Below, in pieces: positions 15,390-23,600 of a stretch of DNA of 38,965 nt. The stretch's first letter is position 1. Each line of letters starts with the position of its first letter. The notes below the pieces were generated by a model. That model had not been told where the DNA came from, made no database searches, and saw only the letters and a program-made list of their open reading frames with translations. Origin of the DNA: Limnohabitans sp. Rim8 (lineage in GTDB: Bacteria > Pseudomonadota > Gammaproteobacteria > Burkholderiales > Burkholderiaceae_C); NCBI GenBank assembly GCA_945897795.1, contig CAMDFT010000023.1, positions 1 through 38,965 of the forward strand. The letters run 5' to 3'. A program made the translations under genes and the position numbers.

Positions 15390-17563
15390 GCATGGACAGC
15401 GCCAGCGGACGAACCTACAGCGACACCTGGCATCGCGTGGCCGGCGTTCGTGCGTGTTTGCGCAGCAGCGTGCGTGCGCACCGCCAAACATTCCGGGGCG
15501 AAGACTGGGTCGTGCTGCGCGACAGCTTGGGCAGCGATTTTTTCCGTGTCACGGCCGATGCCTATGCTTTTTTGAGCCGACTGAGCGCCCAGCGCACCAT
15601 CGATGAAGTCTGGGGCGACTTGATGGAGACACAACCCGATGTGGCGCTGACTCAAGAAGAAGTGGTGCAGCTGCTGGGTCAGTTGCACCTGTCCAATTTG
15701 CTCCAGTTCGACCGTGGTGCCGCAGCGGCCAGTTTGTTTGAACGTCACCAACAACGCCGTGGTCGCGAGATCAAGGCCTTGTTGATGGGATTTTTGTCGA
15801 TCAAGATTCCTTTGATCGATCCCGACCGCTGGCTGGACCGTGCCTTGCCTGGGATCCGATGGCTGCTCGGCCCCATGGGTGTGGGTTTGTACCTGCTGTT
15901 GTTGGTGTGGGGCGGCAAAGCACTGTTGGACAACTCGGACCGAGTGTTTGAGCAGTCTGCGGGCTTGCTGGCACCGGCCAATTTGGGCTTGCTTTACATC
16001 GGCCTGGTGCTGGCGAAGCTGGTGCATGAATTTGGCCACGCCGCTGTGTGCAAACGCTATGGCGGTGAAGTCCACAAAATGGGCGTGATGCTGCTCATGT
16101 TTGCACCGCTGCCTTACATGGATGCCACGGCCAGCTGGGGGTTTCGCAGCCGTTACGAGCGCCTGTTGGTGGGGGCCTCGGGTGTGCTCAGCGAGTTGGC
16201 TGTGGCCGCCGTGGCGGCCTTGGTCTGGGCCCATACCGCGCCCGGCGTGGTCAATGCACTGGCTTACAACGTGATCTTTGTGGCCAGCGTGTCCACCATC
16301 TTGTTCAACCTCAATCCGTTGATGCGTTTTGACGGTTACCACATGCTGGTGGATTTCTTGGATGTGCCCAATTTGTTCCAACGCTCGCGAGACCAACTCA
16401 AGTACTTGGGCGAATACTGGATTTTGGGCCTGAAAACCGCGCAACCGGCTGCCCGCACCGCCAACGAGGCGATGCTGCTGCCGCTCTATGGCGTCATCAG
16501 TCTGGTGTATTGGGTGGTCTTGATGGCCACCATCATTTTTTTCATCGCCGAACAATATCTGGACTTGGGCGTGGCCTTGGCCTGGTTTTTGTTTTTCACC
16601 ATTGTGGTGTTGCCGCTTTACAAGTTCGTGAAATACCTGGCCTCCAGCCCCAAGCTGCAGCATCAGCGCGCCCGCGCCTTGCTGACGGCCATGGGCCTGA
16701 CCGGTCTGAGTTTGGGTCTGTTGGCGGCCGTGCCCTTGCCCGACCGAGTGAGGGTCAAGGGGGTGCTGCAAGCCACGCAGTCCAGGGCCCTGTACAGCGA
16801 CAGTGGTGGCGCCCTGGTGGCTTTGAAAGTGCGCCCGGGCAGTTGGGTGGAGCCGGGTCAAGCGCTGCTCACCCTGAGCAATCCCGAACTGGTTTTTGAA
16901 ATCGAATCGGCCCAGCAGCAACGAGAACAACTGCTATCGCAAGAGCTGCAAGCCATCAGCCAGGCGGTGGCCAATTGGGAGCCCCTGTTGCGGCAGCGTC
17001 AAGCGGTGGAACAAAAGCTGCTTGAACTGCGCCGGCAACAAGCGGCCCTGACGGTGCTGGCGCCGGTGGCGGGCATTTGGAGCGCCAGCGAGCTCGAATC
17101 CAGCCAAGGCCAATGGTTGGCGCGAGGCGCCAGCCTGGGCACGGTGGTCGATGAGCGTGCTTGGCGGTTTGTGGCCGTGCTGCCCCAAGTGGGCACACAT
17201 CTGTTTGAAGCCGGGGTTTTGCAAACCGAAATTCGTTTGGCCGGTCAGCAAGAATTCAATGTGTTGGCCCGTCAAACCGAAGTGATGCCCTTTGAGCAGG
17301 GCCAACTGCCCTCGCCAGCCTTGGGCATGGCCGGTGGCGGCGACATTGCTGTGCAAAGTTCTGACCCCAACGGTCTGACAGCGGCGGAGCCCTTTTTCAG
17401 GGTCCAGGCCGAGATGCCCGACCTGCACGGACAGGAGGCCCAGGCCCTGCGTTTGTTGCACGGACGGGTCGGCACCATGCGCATCAGCTTGCCCCATTCG
17501 CCTTTGTTGTTCCAATGGGAGCGTGGCTTGCGGCAGTTCCTGCAAAGGAAGTTCAGGGTATGA
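15386..17563 (+). CDS. PqqD-like / M50 metallopeptidase / HlyD fusion membrane protein
   Basis: A 725-residue fusion. Residues about 30-110 resemble a PqqD-like peptide-binding winged helix (HRQTFRGEDWVVLRDSLGS to TIDEVWGDLME). The membrane part (about 160-465) is a site-2-protease-type M50 peptidase with the zinc site HEFGH at 214-218 and the third ligand Asp316 in NPLMRFDGYHM; all key residues are present, so it may be active. The C-terminal part (from about 470) is HlyD-like: VKGVLQATQSRALYSDSGGA, a coiled-coil hairpin with many Gln, and a second lipoyl half. Related M50/HlyD proteins are annotated as putative peptide zinc metalloproteases near secretion genes. Start ATG 15386 overlaps the previous stop; GGAG lies 11 nt upstream. 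It may bind, cut or guide the giant substrate. Confidence 0.9.
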   Translation: MSMDSASGRTYSDTWHRVAGVRACLRSSVRAHRQTFRGEDWVVLRDSLGSDFFRVTADAYAFLSRLSAQRTIDEVWGDLMETQPDVALTQEEVVQLLGQLHLSNLLQFDRGAAAASLFERHQQRRGREIKALLMGFLSIKIPLIDPDRWLDRALPGIRWLLGPMGVGLYLLLLVWGGKALLDNSDRVFEQSAGLLAPANLGLLYIGLVLAKLVHEFGHAAVCKRYGGEVHKMGVMLLMFAPLPYMDATASWGFRSRYERLLVGASGVLSELAVAAVAALVWAHTAPGVVNALAYNVIFVASVSTILFNLNPLMRFDGYHMLVDFLDVPNLFQRSRDQLKYLGEYWILGLKTAQPAARTANEAMLLPLYGVISLVYWVVLMATIIFFIAEQYLDLGVALAWFLFFTIVVLPLYKFVKYLASSPKLQHQRARALLTAMGLTGLSLGLLAAVPLPDRVRVKGVLQATQSRALYSDSGGALVALKVRPGSWVEPGQALLTLSNPELVFEIESAQQQREQLLSQELQAISQAVANWEPLLRQRQAVEQKLLELRRQQAALTVLAPVAGIWSASELESSQGQWLARGASLGTVVDERAWRFVAVLPQVGTHLFEAGVLQTEIRLAGQQEFNVLARQTEVMPFEQGQLPSPALGMAGGGDIAVQSSDPNGLTAAEPFFRVQAEMPDLHGQEAQALRLLHGRVGTMRISLPHSPLLFQWERGLRQFLQRKFRV

Positions 17564-19593
17564 GCGCCACCATGAGCCCCGCGCACCACAGCACCCAGCG
17601 ACCCTTGCACCAGCGCAGTGCGGTGCTGGAGAAACTGCGCCCTCTGGAAAAGCTGCCTGAAGGCCTGGACTCTTGGGTGGACCGCGGCCAAGGCTGGCTC
17701 AAGCGCCGCCCCAGCCAGGCCGCAGGGCTGTCCCACGACGCCCAAGCTTGTGCGCGCTTGTGCACCGAGATGCGCCAGCTCGATGAGTCGGCCCTCACAC
17801 AAGCCCTGGTTTTGGCCAAAGAAAATTTGCGCCGTGACCCGGTGCACGCCAAAGGCCAACTCGTCGAGGCCCTGGCCCTGGTGGGTCAAATGGCCTTTCG
17901 GGTGTTGGGCATGCAGCCCTATCCGGTTCAGTTCATGGGGGCTTTGGCCATGCACCGAGGCTGGTTGGCCGAGATGGCCACCGGCGAGGGCAAAACACTG
18001 ACGGTGGCGGTGGCGGCTGTCTTGGCTGGCTGGAGCGGCCGTCCCTGCCATGTCATCACCGCCAACGATTACTTGGCTGAGCGCGATGCAGACACCATGC
18101 GCCCGCTGTTCGACGCCTGCGGTGTGAGCCTGGCATCCGTCTATGCCGAGGTGCCTGCCGAGCAACGCCCAACGCGTTATGCCGCCGATGTGGTGTATGT
18201 CACCCCCAAAGATTTGTTGGCCGACCATTTGCGCGACCAACTGGCCGCAGGTCAGGGACAAGATGCCAATTGGCAGCAGTTTCAGCAATGGATGGGCCAG
18301 CCGCCCAGCGCCCAGCCTTCCCAATTGTTGCTGGTGCGGGGTTTGCACACCGCCATCGTGGACGAGGCCGACAGTGTCTTGATCGACGAAGCCGTGACCC
18401 CGCTGATTTTGTCGGCACGCCGCCCCAGTCGGGGCTTGAGCGAAGCCGTGGTTTTGTTGGCCCAATTGGCCCCCCAATTGGTCCCGCAACAAGACTATGA
18501 ACGCCTCTCACGCACGCGCACGGTGGTCCTCAAACAAGGGGCCATCCAAGCGCTGGCGGCGTTGGCCGATCGGTTGCCGCCCGTGTGGCGGCCCGCCCCC
18601 AGGCGCGAAGAACTGTTGCGCCAGGCCTTGCAGGTCCATTGCTTCTTTCAGGCTGGACATCAATACCTCGTCGATGACGGTGAAATCGTTTTGCTCGATG
18701 AATTCACGGGTCGCATGACCCCTGGCCGCACCCTCACCGCGGGTTTGCATCAAGCTGTTGAGGCCAAGGAGGGGCTGGAGATCACCGACCCCAACGAGGC
18801 ACTCAGCCAAATGAGTTTTCAGGCTTTTTTCCGCAGCTTCCCCCGCTTGTCCGGCAGTTCCGGCACCGTGTGGGAAGCCGTTCATGAGTTGTGGCAGGTC
18901 TACCGCATGCGTGTGGTGCGCGTGCCAACACACCGTCCCCGCCTGACCCGCATGTTGCCGGCACAGGTGATGGTCAGCACGCAAGACAAGTGGCGGGCGG
19001 TGGCGCGTGAAGTGATCGCAGCGCAACAAGCCCGTCGCGCGGTTTTGGTCGGTGTGCGCAGTGTGGAGTCGAGCGAAATTTTGGCCCAGCTGTTGTTCAG
19101 CCAGGGCGTTGAAGCGACGGTGCTCAACGCCGTGCACCACGCAGAGGAAGCCGACATCGTGGCCTTAGCCGGTGAACCCGGCCGCATCACCATCGCCACC
19201 AACATGGCCGGTCGTGGCACCGACATTCGCTTGCACCCCGACGTTGAAGCCCAGGGTGGCTTGCATGTGGTCATTGCCGAAGTGAATGAATCGGCGCGCA
19301 TTGACCGCCAACTCGCGGGCCGCTGTGGTCGCCAGGGTGATCCGGGCAGTGTGTCGGTCTACCTGTGCCTGGAAGACAACTTGGCCAGCCGTTACATGCC
19401 TGTAGCCGTTCGTTCGGGCCTGCGTTGGCTGCATGGCTGCTCAGTGGAGTGGACTTCAGGGCTTGGCTTGCGGGCCTTTCAGTGGGCCCAGCGGCGCGCA
19501 GAGTCCGATGCCTTTGAGCGGCGCTTTTCGGTGCTGCGCCACGACGACTGGCTGGCCTCGGCCCTGCCATTTGAACAGCGGGGTGCGGCATGA
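17560..19593 (+). CDS. Compact SecA-like preprotein translocase ATPase
   Basis: A 677-residue protein with the SecA motor core. Visible motifs are Walker A MATGEGKT (about 139-146), the DEAD-box VDEADSVLIDEA (about 267-278), the SecA-specific LLDEFTGRMTPGR and GLHQAVEAKEGLEI, FQAFFRSFPRLSGSSGT, NMAGRGTDIRL, and QLAGRCGRQGDPGS. Housekeeping SecA has about 900 residues; here the sequence ends soon after the second motor domain, so most of the helical scaffold/wing and the C-terminal zinc-binding tail are missing. It is therefore an accessory, SecA2-like motor rather than the essential SecA. The start ATG 17560 overlaps the previous stop and follows AAGGA at 17545-17549. Genomic position between export genes implies it energises secretion of the giant protein. 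Confidence 0.92.
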   Translation: MSATMSPAHHSTQRPLHQRSAVLEKLRPLEKLPEGLDSWVDRGQGWLKRRPSQAAGLSHDAQACARLCTEMRQLDESALTQALVLAKENLRRDPVHAKGQLVEALALVGQMAFRVLGMQPYPVQFMGALAMHRGWLAEMATGEGKTLTVAVAAVLAGWSGRPCHVITANDYLAERDADTMRPLFDACGVSLASVYAEVPAEQRPTRYAADVVYVTPKDLLADHLRDQLAAGQGQDANWQQFQQWMGQPPSAQPSQLLLVRGLHTAIVDEADSVLIDEAVTPLILSARRPSRGLSEAVVLLAQLAPQLVPQQDYERLSRTRTVVLKQGAIQALAALADRLPPVWRPAPRREELLRQALQVHCFFQAGHQYLVDDGEIVLLDEFTGRMTPGRTLTAGLHQAVEAKEGLEITDPNEALSQMSFQAFFRSFPRLSGSSGTVWEAVHELWQVYRMRVVRVPTHRPRLTRMLPAQVMVSTQDKWRAVAREVIAAQQARRAVLVGVRSVESSEILAQLLFSQGVEATVLNAVHHAEEADIVALAGEPGRITIATNMAGRGTDIRLHPDVEAQGGLHVVIAEVNESARIDRQLAGRCGRQGDPGSVSVYLCLEDNLASRYMPVAVRSGLRWLHGCSVEWTSGLGLRAFQWAQRRAESDAFERRFSVLRHDDWLASALPFEQRGAA

Positions 19594-20522
19594 GCACGCT
19601 GCCACCTTGGCCGCAGTGGCGCGAAAGCGCCGCCAAAGCGCTTGCGGCCATGCTCGGCGAGCTGGATGGCCTGCCGATCACCGGGGCCGAATTTTCGGTG
19701 CGGCTGTCGCCTGCGGGCATTGAATGCGGGCGCTGGCTGGCCGGATTTTCGCCGGTGGGCGTGGCCCCGGCACGCTTGCAGGGCCTGCCCGCGCGGCTGG
19801 GCCTGCCGGCGGCCGACGTCCAGTGGTTCACCGACGGTGTGGCGCGCGCTCGCCAGATCGGCCTGGCGCTTGAGCAAACGGCGGCGCAGGCGGTGGCCAA
19901 GGTCTACCTGGAGTGGCCTTTGCCCGCGCCCGACATGCGGCCGCTTGCGCCCGAACAGCGCCAGGTGGCGCTGCAAATTGCCTCGTGCAAATGGACCATC
20001 GAGGGCGATGCCGCAGCGCAGGGTGCGCCGCGGCAGACCGATTACTGGCGCCTGTCGGGCGTCGATGGGGCGGCCATGGTCGGACTCTTGCGCGAGCCGC
20101 AAGAGGTGCTGGACCAGGCGCAGCGCCAGGTCTATGCCGCGCTGGGTCAGGCCCTGCAATCGGCCCTGTATGCCGTGCCCGACTGGCGCGAGCCGCGTTT
20201 GCTCTTGGTGCGCGACACCGGCAGCGCCCGCCGTGGCGTGGGCCTGCGTTTTTATGGCAGCGGCCTGACGGTGGCCGCTGCGCTGGCGCCGCTCAAGCCC
20301 TTGTGGCGCGCCTGGAGCCTGCGCCTAGAGGCGCAACCCGAATTGCTTTCTTTCTGGGCCGATCAGGAGTTGGGCTGGCTGCATGCCGGGCTCGACGGTC
20401 AAGGTCAGCCTTTTGTCATTGTTTACGGGGCGATTGATCGCACCCAAGCCCGCGCCGTGCTCAAGGCCAGCGGGTCGGCTGCTCGGCAGCAAAGCACACT
20501 TGTGCAGGAAAACGTTCTATGA
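19590..20522 (+). CDS. Uncharacterised soluble protein between the SecA-like and giant genes
   Basis: I do not recognise this 310-residue protein. It has no signal peptide and no membrane helix, is rich in Ala, Leu, Arg and Trp (for example WPQWRESAAKALAAML, VYLEWPLPAPDM, KPLWRAWSLRLEAQPELL) and looks like a mixed alpha/beta cytoplasmic protein. Both ends are coupled: its ATG overlaps the SecA-like stop and its stop overlaps the start of the giant gene. That position directly before the substrate gene is where dedicated secretion chaperones often sit, so a chaperone or targeting factor is a reasonable guess, but no sequence motif supports it. Its base composition (dense GCG, CTG and GGC codons) is closer to the giant gene than to the upstream operon genes. 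Confidence 0.85.
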   Translation: MSTLPPWPQWRESAAKALAAMLGELDGLPITGAEFSVRLSPAGIECGRWLAGFSPVGVAPARLQGLPARLGLPAADVQWFTDGVARARQIGLALEQTAAQAVAKVYLEWPLPAPDMRPLAPEQRQVALQIASCKWTIEGDAAAQGAPRQTDYWRLSGVDGAAMVGLLREPQEVLDQAQRQVYAALGQALQSALYAVPDWREPRLLLVRDTGSARRGVGLRFYGSGLTVAAALAPLKPLWRAWSLRLEAQPELLSFWADQELGWLHAGLDGQGQPFVIVYGAIDRTQARAVLKASGSAARQQSTLVQENVL

Positions 20523-20635
20523 AAAAAACCAAACGCTGGATTCCCAACCGCATGCACCTCGCCTTTCGGCGCTCACGCAGCACGGTGGAGCGGCTCGAAG
20601 ACCGCATCTTGCTTTCGGCCGAGCCTTTGATCCAA
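20519..20635 (+). other. LEPR-XLL-type N-terminal export/targeting region of the giant protein
   Basis: The first 39 residues are strongly basic (Lys2, Lys3, Lys5, Arg6, Arg11, Arg17, Arg18, Arg20, Arg25) and then carry LEDRILLSAEP at residues 26-36, close to the LEPR-x-LL pattern named for very large bacterial surface proteins. There is no hydrophobic core and no signal peptidase site of the Sec type, so a non-standard route of export is implied. Family assignment rests on the motif alone. Confidence 0.75.
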
Positions 20636-23600
20636 TTCAACCGGGCCGACGGCGAGCAGCCGTTGGTGGTGGAGAACCTGGCGTACAGCGCCAACAAACG
20701 CACGGCCGATCCGCTCGATCTGGAGGCCATCTCCAGCATCGCCACCCTGATTGATTTGACGCGGCCGCAGTCGCAGCAAAGCAGCAAGCTCAACTGGGCG
20801 GGCTCGACCTCCTCGCTGCTCAAACTCAACTCCCAGTTGCAGGCCCTGGTACTCGACTTGGGCGACAGCGACAGCCAGATGAGTTTGAGCAACGACGGCA
20901 ATGGCATGCTGCGCCTGTCGAGCATGGACGGTCCAACGCCCTATGAGTTCGTGTTTGCCAAACCCAGCAGCATTTTGGGCATACGCGGCGAAGGCGGCAT
21001 CGACCGCCTGATCATCGACAACGTCGACCTGGGCACCACCAGCTTGTCGGTCGACGTCGAGTCCATTTCCATTCCCAGCACCAGCACGCTGACCAGCCAA
21101 AGCAATGTGCTGCTGATGGCCCGCGACAGCTTCGCGGGCGATCTGGGCCAGCTCACCGTAGGCGCCGACGATCTGGAGCTCAGCGCCAGCATCGATGTGG
21201 CCGGCACCGTGCAGGTGGTGGGCAATGTGGTGCTGGCCGCGCAGGTCTCGGTCGAGCTCGAGCAGGAGGTCACGCTGACCGGCTACTACGAGGTCAATGG
21301 CAGCACCACGGCGCGGGTGCGCGTGGCCGATGGCGCCAGCGTCACCGCCCAGAGCCTGGCGATGAGCGCGATCACCGAGTCGCGCTGGGCGCTGGCGGCC
21401 AACGACGGCTTGATTGGCGGCCGACTGGCCCTCGATCTGGTGCAGACCACCGAGGCGCTGGTGGAAGGCGGCGTGGACATCAGCGTGGCCCCCATGGCCG
21501 ACGACGAGGGCAACCCGGGCGTGGGCCTGTTGATCGAGGCGGTTGACTGGACCGATGCCTCGGTCGTGCTCGACATGGCCGATGGCGAGATCACCGGCTT
21601 GAGCAAGGACACCCAGGCCGGCCAGGCGCTCGAGGGCTTTGAGCTGGGCTGGACGCAGATCGATGTGGTGCGCAAAACAGTCGCCGGACTCGGTGGCCAG
21701 GACAGCGTGGCCAATCCCACGCGCATCGGCAGCGCCGATGGCTTGGTGCACATTGCAGCGGCCAGCCTCGATGGCGCCGGCAACGAAGACGGCGAGAACG
21801 CCGGCATTTACGGCTCGGTGATGTCGTCCCTGGTGGGCTTGCACATCAGCAACATCGACCACGATGTGCAGGCCTTTGTGGCCAACTCCGCCCTGGAAGT
21901 GGGTGCGCTCAATGTCTATGCGCTCAACGAAACCAGCGCCCTGGCCAATGGCAAGATCGCCCGCAACAAGGTGGAAGGCAGCACCCAGGCCTGGGTCCAA
22001 GGCTCCGACCTCATCAGCATCGGCGCCATTGCCTTGATCGCCCAGGACCTGGCGAGTTTTACCGCCACCAGCGAAGGCTTTTCGGCCGACATCCCCAAGC
22101 TCGACACGCTCAAGGTGGGCATTGCCTCGACCACCAACACGGTCGATCGCAAGGTCTCGGCCTATTTGCTCAGCAGCACGGTCAGCGCCAGCGAGATGGC
22201 GGTGCTGGCCAGCAACGACAGCACCCTGAGTGTCTCGCTGGAGTCTATGGCGGTGTTTGACAGCGAGGCCACAGAAGGTGAAGCCCCGGCTGAAGGCGAA
22301 GGCGGCGCCTCTGGCATGCAGATGGCCTTTGGCGGCACCTTTGCGTGGAACCAGTTCAACGGCCAAGTGCTGGCCTATGTGGAAGACAGCACGCTGGAAA
22401 CCACCGAGGGCGACCTGGCGGTGCAGGCGGTCAACAGCGCGGCGCTCGACGCCCAAAGCAAAGCCGGTACCGCCGTCAGTTCGGGCGCCGCTGCAGGCGC
22501 CTCGCTGGCCTTCAACGCGGTCGGCTGGGACATGGGCAATATTGCGGCGGCCGGTCTTAACAGCATTTTAGGCACCGACATCGGCGCCACCGCCTCGCCT
22601 TTGCTGACCCAGGCCTATGTGCGCGGCAGCGACCTGGCGGTGGCCGGTGAGATGAGCGTGAGCGCCGAAAACACCATGGGCATCGAGGCGCTGATCAGCA
22701 ACGCTGCCGATGTGCTGGGCGGCGGTACCGGCCTGTCGGTGGGCGCGGCCATGATCTTGGCGAGCAACCGGGTGCGCTCGGACACCCGTGCTTTTGTCGA
22801 CGGCAAGAAGCAGCTGGCCGGAGCCGATCAAGCGGTGCTTGATGTTGGCGGCGGCCTGACGGTGTCGGCCATTGACGATGCCGGCATCAGCGCCGACGTG
22901 GCCATGTCGTCCAATGTGGCGGGCGGCTCAGGCACGACGGTGGCCGCCGGCGGCGTGTTCTCACTCAACGATGTGCGCTCGCAGGTGGCGGCCGATGCCT
23001 GGAGCCTGACCCTGACCACCGAGGGTGACACCTCGATCACCGCCTCGGCGACCGCGCAGATCTCGGCCACCTTGAGCGGCGAGGTCGTGGCTTCGGCTGA
23101 AGAAGCGGGTGCGGCCGATGAAGCTGCGGACGAGCCGGCGGCGGATGCAGGTGCTGGCGCCGATACCGAATCGGGTGAAGCCGGCGGTGGTGGCGCCACC
23201 TCGGTGGCGGCCAACGGCTTGATTGCCACCAACCGCATCCTGATCGATGCCGACGCCTCCCTGCGCGACAGCCTGGTCACTGTCAGTGGCAGCCTGGGCG
23301 TGGAAGCCGAGAACACCGCCACGATCGATGCTGAGAACACCGCCAGCACCGAAAGCGCGGGCGTGGCCGCCGGCGTGGTGCTGGCTTTCAACACCATCGG
23401 CTGGAAGCCACAAAACATTTTCTCGGCCGCCATCGACACCCTGATCGGCACCGACGGCTTGGGTCAGACCGACAGCGCCCAATCCAGCGCAGAGATCACC
23501 AACACCACGCTCGATGTGGGTGAAGACCTGACGCTGACGGCTGTGACCGTCCCGCAAATCAACGCCTCGATTGAAAACACCGTGCAGTCCAGCGGCGGTG

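Noticed and set aside
15083-16930. Minus-strand open frame of 615 codons
   Set aside because: Opposite to the M50-HlyD gene, which has clear zinc-site and lipoyl motifs. The antisense product is Gln/His-rich without motifs.
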